Source: Bacillota bacterium
Lineage (GTDB): Bacteria > Vulcanimicrobiota > JAJTBE01
Length of the DNA stretch: 41,399 bases
Reading direction: 5' to 3'
Assembly: GCA_021287065.1 (NCBI GenBank)
Contig: JAJTBE010000111.1
Coordinates: 1-41,399 of the forward strand
Below the pieces are notes generated by a model. It was not told the DNA's origin. It worked only from the letters and a program-made list of their open reading frames with translations, and searched no databases. This document shows, in pieces, positions 8,708 to 16,083 of this stretch. The position numbers were made by a program, and so were the translations under genes. The number at the start of each line of letters is the position of its first letter. The stretch's first letter is position 1.

Positions 8708-9040
8708 ATGAAGAAAGTAATCATCATTGCAACAATTTTTGCATTTGCAATTTTCGCACTTTCAGCCGTATGTTTTGCCGAAACAAAAGCAGAACCCACA
8801 GCTAAACCCGTACCGGCAGGCAAAGCCGCTCCCGCAGTTAAAGCTGCTCCTACAGCCAAACCGGCTGCTTCACCCGCAGTAAAAGCAACACCCGCTGCCA
8901 AAACAGCAAAACCCGCAACCAAACCCGCTGCCAAAACAACCAAACCCGTTGTTAAAGCAACACCCGCTGCCAAAACAGCAACCCCGGCTGCAGCACCTAC
9001 AGCAAAGCCCGCTGCCACCGAAAAACCCAAATCAAAATAA
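8708..9040 (+). CDS. Secreted Ala/Lys/Pro-rich cationic protein, 110 residues
   Basis: The gene starts at ATG after AAAAGGAGA. A signal peptide occupies residues 1-24 (MKKVIIIATIFAFAIFALSA then VCFA, cleavage before ETKAE). The mature part is almost entirely Ala, Lys, Pro, Thr and Val in AKPAAK-like units, resembling histone H1 tails but predicted to be exported. It has no Cys or aromatic residue, so it should be extended and strongly basic, suited to binding polyanions such as cell-wall polymers, LPS or DNA. A 28-bp sequence occurs twice exactly (8882-8909 and 8954-8981), showing growth by duplication. The signal peptide is nearly identical to that of the protein at 9527, so the two are paralogues. 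The function is unknown. Confidence 0.85.
   Translation: MKKVIIIATIFAFAIFALSAVCFAETKAEPTAKPVPAGKAAPAVKAAPTAKPAASPAVKATPAAKTAKPATKPAAKTTKPVVKATPAAKTATPAAAPTAKPAATEKPKSK
8882..8981 (+). repeat. Exact 28-bp direct repeats within coding sequence (72-bp period)
   Basis: Identical 28-bp copies lie at 8882-8909 and 8954-8981 in the Ala/Lys/Pro-rich gene. They stay in frame and encode KATPAAKTA, so they lengthen the protein without breaking it. Slippage or recombination between them would change the length by 24 codons. Confidence 0.8.
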
Positions 9041-9229
9041 CCAGGTTAAAAGTTCTTTTTTCAACATCAAATGCCAATACCGGGTGGATGGCATTCACAT
9101 CTTCCGGAAGTGTATTCCGGGAGATGTGGGATATGTGATTTAAAAGTTTTATATAAACAAGGCGAACAGACACAAGACCAGGCGAGCAGACTAAGGATTG
9201 TCACAAATCAGAAAAAAGGAGGGATGTTG

Positions 9230-9460
9230 ATGTCAAGTCTGAAAAAAAGCTTCGCTGATGAGGATCAGGCAAAGATCCTTGCAGCTTTAAATGAAATGTC
9301 TGAACCGGCCACTGGTAAGGAACTAGCAAGGAAAACCGGCATTGACGAGAAGATCGTAAATCTCAAATTAAAGAAGATGAAGGTCTTCGGGCTTATCGAT
9401 AGTCCTGTAAGATGCAAATATGCATTAACAGAAGCAGGACAAGCCCAGGCAGGCAGATAG
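9230..9460 (+). CDS. Small winged-helix DNA-binding protein, 76 residues
   Basis: The open frame runs back to 9071, but the ATG at 9230 has AGGAGG (9217-9222) at a seven-base spacing, so it is the likely start. The product is one winged helix-turn-helix: helix KILAALNEMSEP, then ATGKELARKTGIDEKIVNLKLKKMK as helix-turn-helix, then a wing with VRCKYALTEAG. This layout matches ArsR/MarR-like regulators cut down to the DNA-binding part. It has a single Cys in the wing (VRCKY). It lies between two secreted paralogues, one with a metal-site motif, so it may control them. A terminator hairpin overlaps the stop codon. Confidence 0.85.
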   Translation: MSSLKKSFADEDQAKILAALNEMSEPATGKELARKTGIDEKIVNLKLKKMKVFGLIDSPVRCKYALTEAGQAQAGR

Positions 9461-9473
9461 CCTGTCCTTTTTT
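9448..9473 (+). terminator. Intrinsic terminator overlapping the winged-helix gene stop
   Basis: GGCAGGC (9448-9454) pairs with GCCTGTC (9460-9466) around the loop AGATA, with one G-T pair, followed by six T (9468-9473). The TAG stop codon lies in the loop and stem. Confidence 0.7.
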
Positions 9474-9526
9474 CTAAAAATCGGATGGAATCCGGCTAAT
9501 ACTCTACACTGAACAAGGAGACAACC

Positions 9527-9979
9527 ATGAAAAAAGTAATCGTAATCGCAATGATTCTCGCTTTTTCAATTTTTGCTCTTTCTGCTGTTTGTTTTGCAGA
9601 AACCAAAGCGACACCTGCAGCTAAGACTGCACCCGCAACCAAAGCAACCCCGGCAACAAAGGCTGCACCCGCAACCAAGGCAACCCCGGCAACAAAAGCT
9701 GCTCCCGCAACTAAAGCAGCAGCTCCCACACAGACACAGTGCGTATGTGGAAAAAAAGTTGATCCTTCAATCCACATCGACATAAGCGGCAAGAGAGTAT
9801 ATGCATGCTCAAAAGCCTGTGGAAGCACAATTGCGAAAAACCCCGATAAAGCTGTAAAAGCACTGGAAGCAAAGGGCCAGAAGCTGGAAGTAATTCCCCC
9901 GCCTTCAAAACCCCTTCCTACACCGGCACCCGGCAAACAGTCAACAACCCCCGCAACAAAAGCTCCGGCAACCAAATAA
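9527..9979 (+). CDS. Secreted protein with Ala/Pro/Lys repeats and a YHS/TRASH-like Cys4 metal-binding module
   Basis: The 150-residue product begins at ATG after AAGGAG. A signal peptide (residues 1-24, cleavage before ETKAT) is nearly identical to that of the protein at 8708. Residues 28-67 are ATKATPATKAAP-type repeats with a 12-residue period. Residues 72-115 form a small folded module with Cys72-x-Cys74, GKKVDP, then ISGKRVYACSKACGS with Cys94 and Cys98, then NPDK. This matches the YHS/TRASH pattern of proteins that bind copper or other soft metals. The C-terminus returns to Pro/Ala/Thr/Lys repeats. I infer a periplasmic or surface metal-binding protein. The neighbouring winged-helix gene may be its regulator. 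Confidence 0.87.
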   Translation: MKKVIVIAMILAFSIFALSAVCFAETKATPAAKTAPATKATPATKAAPATKATPATKAAPATKAAAPTQTQCVCGKKVDPSIHIDISGKRVYACSKACGSTIAKNPDKAVKALEAKGQKLEVIPPPSKPLPTPAPGKQSTTPATKAPATK

Positions 9980-10013
9980 GGCAAACGGGCTTTTAAATAT
10001 TACCAGTGGTCTT

Positions 10014-10145
10014 GTATGGGGCTGTCCAGAGAGTCAGTCAGCAACATATTGCAGAAGAATTGTTTAAGATAAATAAAAAACAAAAGGCATTATGAAGCCG
10101 GACAGATAACATCGAACAGATGTGGCTTTCTGGACAGCCCCATAC
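10014..10145. mobile_element. 132-bp inverted-repeat-bounded element without an ORF (MITE-like)
   Basis: GTATGGGGCTGTCCAGA at 10014-10030 is an exact inverted copy of 10129-10145. The 98 bases between hold no coding frame. GGGGCTGTCC resembles ends of several IS families, and a TA dinucleotide flanks each TGGGG/CCCCA end, as in TA-targeting elements. It could be a miniature inverted-repeat element, an IS remnant, or simply a long-armed hairpin in the 3' end of the upstream transcript. No second copy was noticed in this window. Confidence 0.5.
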
Positions 10146-10148
10146 TTT

Positions 10149-10179
10149 TTGAAAATTTTTTCTCAGATTGGGATAAAAT
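10149..10179 (+). promoter_or_regulatory. Possible promoter of the superoxide reductase-ferritin unit
   Basis: TTGAAA (10149-10154) and TAAAAT (10174-10179) are separated by 19 bases, or GATAAA (10172-10177) by 17. The -35 begins four bases after the right inverted repeat of the preceding element. No clear Fur or PerR box could be read by eye. Confidence 0.4.
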
Positions 10180-10222
10180 TCACGAACTATTATGTTAATG
10201 TTTTTTAGGAGGTAATGAAATT

Positions 10223-10600
10223 ATGGCAGAAAAATTACAGGTCTTTAAATGTGAGAAATGCGGACTTATAGTGGAAGTCCTTCATGATGGAAAGGGAACA
10301 CTTGTTTGCTGCAATGAACCAATGAAAAATATGGTTGAAAATACAGTTGATGCAGCAAAAGAAAAACATGTCCCCGTGGTTGAAAAAACCGAACATGGTA
10401 TTAAAGTAAAAGTAGGCGAAGTTGCCCACCCTATGATGGATACCCATTGGATTGAATGGATAGAAGTAATAGCAGACGGCAAAGCATATCGCCAGTTCCT
10501 CAATCCCGGCGATGTCCCCGAGGCAGTGTTCTGTGTAAATGCAGAAAAATTCAGCGTAAGGGAATATTGCAATCTTCACGGACTCTGGAAAGGAGAGTAA
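10223..10600 (+). CDS. dfx: Desulfoferrodoxin (two-iron superoxide reductase)
   Basis: The 125-residue product starts at ATG after TAGGAGGT. It reduces superoxide to hydrogen peroxide in the cytoplasm without making O2, with electrons from rubredoxin. The N-terminal centre I ligands are Cys10, Cys13, Cys29 and Cys30 (a rubredoxin-like FeS4 site). The catalytic centre II ligands His49, His69, His75, Cys116 and His119 are all present, as is Glu47. The numbering equals that of the Desulfovibrio enzymes, so this is the full two-centre form. The ferritin gene follows after seven bases, and rubredoxin lies 2.2 kb downstream, so the electron donor is encoded in the same cluster. Confidence 0.98.
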   Translation: MAEKLQVFKCEKCGLIVEVLHDGKGTLVCCNEPMKNMVENTVDAAKEKHVPVVEKTEHGIKVKVGEVAHPMMDTHWIEWIEVIADGKAYRQFLNPGDVPEAVFCVNAEKFSVREYCNLHGLWKGE

Positions 10601-10607
10601 TTAGTTA

Positions 10608-11096
10608 ATGATATCAACAAAAATGGCGGAAGCCCTTAATGATCAGATAAATGCCGAGATGCAGTCTTCATATCTGTATCTTTCAATGGCAACATGGTTT
10701 GATGCCCAGGGCTGGGAAGGCATGACAAAATGGATGGTAGGTCAGGCGAAGGAAGAAGACAGCCATGCACATAAAATTGTCCGTTACATTTCCGAGCAGC
10801 AGAGCAGAGTTCTGCTTAAAGCTATCGAGCAGCCCAAAACCGAGTGGAGTTCTCCCCTCGAAGCATTTCAGGATGCTCTGAAGCACGAACAGTATATTAC
10901 TTCAAGAATTAACAATCTGTTCAAGCTCGCAAAAGAAGACGAAGATTTTGCTACCGAAGGTTTCCTCACCTGGTACATTAAAGAACAGGTAGAAGAAGAA
11001 GCTACGGCGGCAAAGATTGTTCTTGATCTGGAGAGAATAGGCTCATCAATGCAGGGTATGTACATGCTTGATCACAGCCTCGGAGCAAGACAGTAA
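10608..11096 (+). CDS. ftnA: Non-haem bacterial ferritin
   Basis: The 162-residue product is a four-helix ferritin that oxidises Fe(II) and stores it as a mineral core in a 24-mer. The ferroxidase ligands of E. coli FtnA are present at the same positions: Glu17, Glu50, His53, Glu94, Gln127 and Glu130. The ribosome site GGAGAG lies in the last codons of the superoxide reductase gene, seven bases away, so the pair is co-transcribed. Pairing the two makes sense because superoxide releases iron from clusters and peroxide reacts with free Fe(II). A GC-rich hairpin lies just downstream (11117-11140). Confidence 0.98.
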   Translation: MISTKMAEALNDQINAEMQSSYLYLSMATWFDAQGWEGMTKWMVGQAKEEDSHAHKIVRYISEQQSRVLLKAIEQPKTEWSSPLEAFQDALKHEQYITSRINNLFKLAKEDEDFATEGFLTWYIKEQVEEEATAAKIVLDLERIGSSMQGMYMLDHSLGARQ

Positions 11097-11116
11097 TATT
11101 GATTAAAACCGTATTT

Positions 11117-11140
11117 AAGGGGCGGGTTATCCTGCCCCTT
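11117..11140 (+). terminator. GC-rich hairpin after ferritin (terminator or attenuator)
   Basis: AAGGGGCGGG (11117-11126) pairs with CCTGCCCCTT (11131-11140) over the loop TTAT, with one G-T pair. Only two T follow, so termination would be weak. It may instead limit read-through into the DsbD gene or protect the 3' end of the dfx-ftn message. Confidence 0.5.
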
Positions 11141-11160
11141 ATTGCATGGGAGTGTCTAAA

Positions 11161-12747
11161 ATGAAGAAAAATCTTTTTTTCCTAATACTTGCAATGATAT
11201 TGATGATACCATCACTTTGCTTTGCTGAACCTTTCGGCGTAACATCGGATTTAATCAGGAATCAGGATGGTTCATATAATCTTGATGTTAATTTCAAAGT
11301 TGAAAACGGTAATTTTCTTTATAAGGACCAGATAAAGATTCAGGCTGAAAAAACAGAACTCGAGGAATTAAGTATTCCTGAACCGGAAAAGAAAAAGGAT
11401 AAATTCAGCGGAGAAGAATCTCTTGTTTATAAACATGATTTTTCTTATAAATACAAAATTAAAGGCACTCCGGCAATTCCTTTAAAAGTTACGATTGATT
11501 ATCAGGGATGCAATCAGGAAACCTGTTTTATGCCGCAGTCAAAAGTGTTATCGCTGACTCCGGGAGAAACCAAATCGGACTCATCCCCCACCCCGTCCCT
11601 GAATAAGGATTCACAACCAGAAAAGAACCCAAGCGCAGAAAACTGGCAGAAACAGGCAGATAAGTTTACTGTTGTCGCAACAGACACCGGATATAAGAGT
11701 AAGCAGGATTTTATTAAATTCCTTGACGATGCGGAATCAGGAAAAAGCAACAGCTCCAACCCTCTGGGAAACAGGGGAATTTTACTTACTATTCTGCTGA
11801 TTCTTCTGGGCGGCCTTGCTCTGAATCTTACTCCCTGCATACTGCCGATGATACCCATTAATCTTATGATAATCGGAGCAGGTTCTGCTGCTTCTTCAAA
11901 AAGCAGAGGTTTTTCACTGGGTGCTGTTTATGGAGCAGGAATCGCGTTTTCTTACGGACTTCTCGGAGTAGTAGTGGTTCTTACAGGTTCGAGTTTTGGC
12001 TCCCTTAACTCATCCCCCTGGTTTAATCTGATAATCGCTCTGGTGTTTGCGGTATTATCACTTTCGATGTTCGGTGTTTTTATCATCGATTTTACAAAAT
12101 TCAGTTCCAAACTGAGCAGCGGTTCTGATTCTTCAAAAGGCAGTTATGCCGCAGCTTTTATAATCGGATGCATATCCGCACTGCTTGCAGGAGCCTGTGT
12201 AGCCCCTGTGGTAATATCAGTTCTGGTGCTTGCAGGCACAATGTATGCTGCAGGAAATCCCGCAGGTTTGCTGCTGCCATTCCTCCTCGGTATCGGTATG
12301 GCTCTGCCCTGGCCCTTTGCAGGAGCAGGTCTCTCGTTTTTACCCAAGCCAGGTATGTGGATGGAAAAAGTAAAGTATATTTTTGGGATAATTATAGTGC
12401 TGTTTGCTGTTTATTATGGATATACAGCTTTTAGTCTTTTTAAGACAAATACAGGCAAACAGGCATCTGTAACTCAGGAAGGCTGGGTTTCTTCCCTTGA
12501 AGAAGGACTGGCGCAGGCAGAAAGAGAAAATAAACCGGTATTCATAGATTTTCAGGCAAGCTGGTGCAAAAACTGTGAAGCAATGGAAAAAACAACTTTC
12601 AGCGATGCTGATGTAAAGAAACATATGGAAAAGTATGTAAAGATTAAGTACCCCGCTGAAAAACCAAATGAATCGCCGGCAAAGGAAATAATGCAGTATT
12701 ATAAAGCTCTCGGTTTGCCCACTTATGTGATTCTGAAAAAAAAGTAG
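11161..12747 (+). CDS. dsbD: DsbD-like thiol:disulfide interchange protein with shortened C-terminal thioredoxin domain
   Basis: I start at the ATG at 11161 (GGGAG eight bases upstream; 528 residues) rather than at the ATG at 11146. A signal peptide (about 1-22) is followed by the periplasmic alpha domain with its Cys pair at 117 and 122 (YQGCNQETCFMP). The CcdA-like membrane core carries Cys226 (NLTPCILPMIPIN) and Cys346 (AGACVAPVV). The C-terminal gamma domain has the thioredoxin motif WCKNC (Cys469, Cys472) and the cis-Pro motif LPTYVI. DsbD passes electrons from cytoplasmic thioredoxin to periplasmic proteins. The protein stops about five residues after cis-Pro, so the last strand and helix of the thioredoxin fold seem to be missing. 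Confidence 0.93.
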   Translation: MKKNLFFLILAMILMIPSLCFAEPFGVTSDLIRNQDGSYNLDVNFKVENGNFLYKDQIKIQAEKTELEELSIPEPEKKKDKFSGEESLVYKHDFSYKYKIKGTPAIPLKVTIDYQGCNQETCFMPQSKVLSLTPGETKSDSSPTPSLNKDSQPEKNPSAENWQKQADKFTVVATDTGYKSKQDFIKFLDDAESGKSNSSNPLGNRGILLTILLILLGGLALNLTPCILPMIPINLMIIGAGSAASSKSRGFSLGAVYGAGIAFSYGLLGVVVVLTGSSFGSLNSSPWFNLIIALVFAVLSLSMFGVFIIDFTKFSSKLSSGSDSSKGSYAAAFIIGCISALLAGACVAPVVISVLVLAGTMYAAGNPAGLLLPFLLGIGMALPWPFAGAGLSFLPKPGMWMEKVKYIFGIIIVLFAVYYGYTAFSLFKTNTGKQASVTQEGWVSSLEEGLAQAERENKPVFIDFQASWCKNCEAMEKTTFSDADVKKHMEKYVKIKYPAEKPNESPAKEIMQYYKALGLPTYVILKKK

Positions 12748-12783
12748 AAATGTGAATATAATAAAACAGAAAGGAGATGAACA

Positions 12784-12942
12784 ATGAAGAAGTATGTATG
12801 TGCAGCCTGCGGGTATGTTTATGACCCAGAGGTTGGAGATCCTGACAGCGGAATTGCTCCCGGCACCGCATTCGAAGATATTCCGGATGATTGGACTTGT
12901 CCACTGTGCGGAGTTGGAAAAGATATGTTCGAAGAACAGTAA
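12784..12942 (+). CDS. Rubredoxin, 52 residues
   Basis: This short gene starts at ATG after AAGGAG (seven-base spacing). Its product is a classic rubredoxin: Cys6-x-x-Cys9-Gly-Tyr and Cys39-Pro-Leu-Cys42-Gly bind one iron, and [11 protein letters not shown] and [11 protein letters not shown] are family signatures. It has no signal peptide. Rubredoxin is the standard electron donor to superoxide reductase. A TATAAT at 12757-12762 could give it its own promoter. A strong terminator follows within 15 bases. Confidence 0.98.
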   Translation: MKKYVCAACGYVYDPEVGDPDSGIAPGTAFEDIPDDWTCPLCGVGKDMFEEQ

Positions 12943-12950
12943 TGTTCAGC

Positions 12951-12985
12951 AAAAAAGCCCTCTGATTATCAGGGGGCTTTTTATT
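12951..12985. terminator. Bidirectional intrinsic terminator between rubredoxin and tmk
   Basis: AGCCCTCTGA (12956-12965) pairs with TCAGGGGGCT (12969-12978) over a three-base loop (TTA), with one G-T pair. It is followed by a T-rich run and preceded by six A, so it can stop transcription from both convergent genes. Confidence 0.85.
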
Positions 12986-13023
12986 TACAAATAATTTCCG
13001 GTTTAAGCCTGCAATATCAGGTT

Positions 13024-13695
13024 TTAACCAAACAGGAGATTCTTTCTGAACTTACGTTTGGTGAGTTCTTTATTGACTGATTCGAGTATGATTTTTTTCA
13101 AATCATCAACCCCGAGGGAGCCGTCAAGCACTCTGTATCTGTGAGGTTCTTCCCTCGAAAGGTAAAGATAGCCTTCCCTTACCCGTTCGAAGAATTCAAG
13201 ATTCTCTTTTTCAATGCGGTCTGCAGGCACTTCAAGTTCTATTATTCTGTTTTGAATTCTTGTAAGTCCCTTTGCCGGTTCAACATCAAGAAAGAATGTA
13301 ATATCCGGTTTCACATTCCATGAAGCTTTCTCATTTGTATCCTGAACCAGAGTCAGTGGCAGTTTTCTGCCAAATCCCTGATAAGCTATGGAAGCATCTG
13401 CGAAACGATCACAGATTACAATTTTTCCCTCTTCAAGGGAAGGTCTGATAATACTTTCCACATGCTGCGCCCGGGAAGCTGAAAACAGGAACAGCTCTGT
13501 CAGCGGAGCCATGTCTTTAAAACCTGTATTACCAAGCATCTCCCGGATAGCATTTCCTATGGGTGTTCCACCAGGCTCATTGGTAAGAAGGCAGGGTAAG
13601 CCTTCTTCGGAAAGCGTCTGAAAAAGAATCTTTGCCTGTGTTGATTTTCCGGCGCCTTCGATTCCCTCAAATGTTATGAATACTCCGTCGTACAC
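13024..13695 (-). CDS. tmk: Thymidylate kinase
   Basis: The 223-residue cytoplasmic enzyme phosphorylates dTMP to dTDP for DNA synthesis. It starts at GTG (13693-13695) with AAAGGAGG five bases upstream. The P-loop is EGIEGAGKST (about 9-18). The DR[FY] motif region CDRFADASIAYQGFGR and the NEPGGTPIG segment are typical. The length is normal for the family, with a slightly extended basic C-terminus. It lies 11 bases after the AAA-R3H gene, so the two are co-transcribed. Confidence 0.97.
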   Translation of the reverse strand: MYDGVFITFEGIEGAGKSTQAKILFQTLSEEGLPCLLTNEPGGTPIGNAIREMLGNTGFKDMAPLTELFLFSASRAQHVESIIRPSLEEGKIVICDRFADASIAYQGFGRKLPLTLVQDTNEKASWNVKPDITFFLDVEPAKGLTRIQNRIIELEVPADRIEKENLEFFERVREGYLYLSREEPHRYRVLDGSLGVDDLKKIILESVNKELTKRKFRKNLLFG

Positions 13696-13706
13696 AGCTT
13701 CCTCCT

Positions 13707-15296
13707 TTAAGTTTCGATATATATCTTTACTCTGCGGAAAGGTTCTTTTCCTGTGCTGCAGGATTTAAGTTCATACTTTTCTATAAGTTGATGCTGAAGC
13801 CTTCTAAGATAGGAATTTCTTGGCATCAGTTCAACGGGTGTTGCAGTGAGCTTTACCTTTTCCACGGCATTCTCAACTTCTTTTAAAGCTTCTATCTCCA
13901 TATCATCTGCATCAGATACCTGGAAAAAGTCCCTGACAAAATTCTGTAGCTGAGTTACAGTATTACTGCGGACCGAATGTACGGCAACATTGCCTCCCGC
14001 CATTTCCATCAGCTTCTTGGAACCTTTCTGATTCTGGCTCTTTAATGTAAGAATAACATCAGCATCTTCCCATCTTCTCACCACAACCGCATTAACCCTT
14101 AATCCCTCGATTGCTTTTTCAAGCCTGTTGCGGCTGATGGCGTAAGGGAAAATATTGACTGTGCGGTTTTTTCCGGGAACCGGTCTTTTTGTGGGAGGTT
14201 TCTGAGCATAATCCTCTGCTGTGATTCTGCCCGCTCCCCTGCCCTGGGGATATGAGGATGATGATTTATCAGTATAAGGCTCCGTCTCTGCTATCTGCAA
14301 TACATTATAACCGTTCTTATCATCTCTCACTCTGATTTCAGGTTTGGGAGTTTTTCCACGGAGCATTGTATCAATAACATGAGCAACATCTTTATGGATT
14401 GCCACTCTGTCTTTTTCCTGAATTTCTATTACGATATCGAATGTCGGAGGAGATTTTCTCTCGAGAACGGTCTTCTGGGTTCTTCTCTTTCTGGCTTCTT
14501 CATCGCTGAGGGTAACAGCCTGAACTCCGCCAACCAGATCAGACAGTGTGGGGTTCATCAGCAGGTTTTCCAGAGTATTGCCGTGAGCTGTTGCAATAAG
14601 CATGACGCCTCTTTCTGCAATTGTTCTGGAAGCATAAGCTTCCTGCTCTGTTCCGATTTCGTCAACGACAATAACTTCAGGCATATGGTTCTGAACAGCT
14701 TCGATCATGACTTCGTGCTGCAAGTCGTGTGAAGGGACCTGCATTCTGCGTGCAATACCAATGCCTGTGTGGGGGATATCTCCGTCACCGGCAATTTCGT
14801 TTGATGTGTCAACGATGACCACTCTTTTTCCGATTTCGTCAGCAAGAACTCTTGCAGCTTCACGAAGCATAGTGGTTTTTCCAATACCCGGTTTTCCCAT
14901 CAGCAGTATTGAAACATTTTTGTCAAGGAAATCATTAATAAGATCAATTGTTCCATAGACAGCCCGTCCGACCCTCATGGTCAGACCGATAACATCATTT
15001 GTTCTGTTCCTGATAGCTGAAATTCTGTGCAGAGTTCTTTCTATGCCTGCTCTGTTGTCTTTGCCGAATGCACCAACGCGCTGGACTACATAATCAATAT
15101 CTTCCCTTACGATAAACTCATCTTTCAGATATGTCATTCTACCAGGGAAGCGCGCTTCCGGACGTCTGCCAAGATCCATCACAACTTCGATTAAATCATT
15201 AAGATCCTTCATTTTTTTCAGAACAAGCCTGAGATCTTCCGGCAGAATAGCAAGTAATTCTTCAAGGTTGTCCGTTATTTTTGTCTCTTTTGTCAC
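13707..15296 (-). CDS. AAA ATPase with C-terminal R3H-like domain (Ycf45/SpoIIIAA-like)
   Basis: The 529-residue product begins at a GTG with a weak ribosome site; no closer ATG with a better site was found. It has a Walker A at 134-141 (GKPGIGKT), DTSNEIAGDGDIPH as the sensor-like stretch of this family, and a Walker B at about 208-213 (VIVVDE). This P-loop block resembles SpoIIIAA and cyanobacterial or plastid Ycf45. The C-terminal 45 residues (PRNSYLRRLQHQLIEKYELK) carry an R-x3-H-like single-strand nucleic-acid-binding R3H motif. The role in the cell is unclear; a nucleic-acid-linked ATPase is the safe description. It leads the unit that ends with tmk. Confidence 0.92.
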   Translation of the reverse strand: MTKETKITDNLEELLAILPEDLRLVLKKMKDLNDLIEVVMDLGRRPEARFPGRMTYLKDEFIVREDIDYVVQRVGAFGKDNRAGIERTLHRISAIRNRTNDVIGLTMRVGRAVYGTIDLINDFLDKNVSILLMGKPGIGKTTMLREAARVLADEIGKRVVIVDTSNEIAGDGDIPHTGIGIARRMQVPSHDLQHEVMIEAVQNHMPEVIVVDEIGTEQEAYASRTIAERGVMLIATAHGNTLENLLMNPTLSDLVGGVQAVTLSDEEARKRRTQKTVLERKSPPTFDIVIEIQEKDRVAIHKDVAHVIDTMLRGKTPKPEIRVRDDKNGYNVLQIAETEPYTDKSSSSYPQGRGAGRITAEDYAQKPPTKRPVPGKNRTVNIFPYAISRNRLEKAIEGLRVNAVVVRRWEDADVILTLKSQNQKGSKKLMEMAGGNVAVHSVRSNTVTQLQNFVRDFFQVSDADDMEIEALKEVENAVEKVKLTATPVELMPRNSYLRRLQHQLIEKYELKSCSTGKEPFRRVKIYIET

Positions 15297-15342
15297 TGTT
15301 TTTCTTCGCTTCCTTACTGTATAGAAATTTTAAGCATAATTA

Positions 15343-15371
15343 TTAGATTATCTTTCATCTTTAGATTATCT
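15343..15371. repeat. 11-bp direct repeat in divergent intergenic region
   Basis: TTAGATTATCT occurs at 15343-15353 and 15361-15371, an 18-bp period, between the divergent AAA-R3H gene and the exported protein gene. The position suits a pair of operator half-sites, but the AT-rich sequence makes chance similarity possible. Confidence 0.35.
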
Positions 15372-15458
15372 ACTTTAAATGGCAAATGTCAAGTGGTAAA
15401 ACTGCCGATAAGAAGGAAACAGGGAAAATCGATAGAAAAATATGGTGAGGTGAATAAT

Positions 15459-16067
15459 TTGAAAAAATATCTATATCTTTTGGCAACAATTTCAATCTTT
15501 TTAGTGTTTGCATTCAAACCGGCTTCCTTTGCACAGTCATATCAGATGCCGGAAGCAAGCAGTCCTACTCCTTCGGCGCTCAAAGGACTGACGAAACCGG
15601 AACCACCCCTTGAAAAAGTTCAGCAGGATAGACTTATAGTGCCCAAACAGGGTATCGGAAAAGTTAAGTTTGGAATGTCTCTGGAAGCAGTGGAAAAAGC
15701 TATAGGCAGAGGAGATATTCAGCCTGATGAAACCGATTTTACCGGTAACACAACCATTAACCTTGTTTTTAAGGACCAGAACCTGATTTTCAAGTTTTTC
15801 AACGGCGAACTCGCTATGATTATTATCGAAAACAAGGAATACGGAACCAAAACAGGAGTGCATTGCGGCGGCAGCATCGGAGATGCAATCAGGGAATTTG
15901 GTACCGATTTCAGACAGGAAAAATCCATAGTTCAGGATCCTGACCCTGAAAAGCTTGAAAGCGAAATATTTTTTGACAAATATTGTATTGCCTTCAAATG
16001 CATGGGCCGCATAATAACAAAAGTCAGACTTTTAACGCCTATGAAGATAAAAGGCAAACAGAAATAA
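15459..16067 (+). CDS. Exported hypothetical protein, 202 residues
   Basis: The frame is open from 15393, but the TTG at 15459 has GAGGTG six bases upstream and places a clean signal peptide at the N-terminus (LKKYLYLLATISIFLVFAF, cleavage near FAQ), so it is the likely start. The mature protein has two similar segments, IGKVKFGMSLEAVEKAIG and GVHCGGSIGDAIREFG, each a strand, loop and helix. This pattern is seen in small periplasmic domains of the SmpA/BLIP type. Two Cys occur near the C-terminus. It precedes the HEAT-repeat gene by 16 bases, so the two are co-transcribed. The function is unknown. Confidence 0.8.
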   Translation: MKKYLYLLATISIFLVFAFKPASFAQSYQMPEASSPTPSALKGLTKPEPPLEKVQQDRLIVPKQGIGKVKFGMSLEAVEKAIGRGDIQPDETDFTGNTTINLVFKDQNLIFKFFNGELAMIIIENKEYGTKTGVHCGGSIGDAIREFGTDFRQEKSIVQDPDPEKLESEIFFDKYCIAFKCMGRIITKVRLLTPMKIKGKQK

Positions 16068-16083
16068 TCTTCCTGGAGAATGT

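Noticed and set aside
8554-9030. Leftward 158-codon frame rich in Ala/Gly/Val
   Set aside because: It is the antisense of the Ala/Lys/Pro codon repeats in the secreted protein at 8708; low-complexity sequence keeps several frames open. The same holds for the leftward frame at 9496-9984.
9071-9229. N-terminal extension of the winged-helix protein
   Set aside because: The 53 extra codons resemble no part of the family, contain leader hairpins and direct repeats at DNA level, and an ideal AGGAGG site precedes the internal ATG at 9230.
9985-10222. Fur, PerR or other iron/peroxide box upstream of the superoxide reductase gene
   Set aside because: No convincing 19-bp or 15-bp palindrome of these types could be read; the only strong symmetry is the 17-bp inverted repeat pair 98 bases apart.
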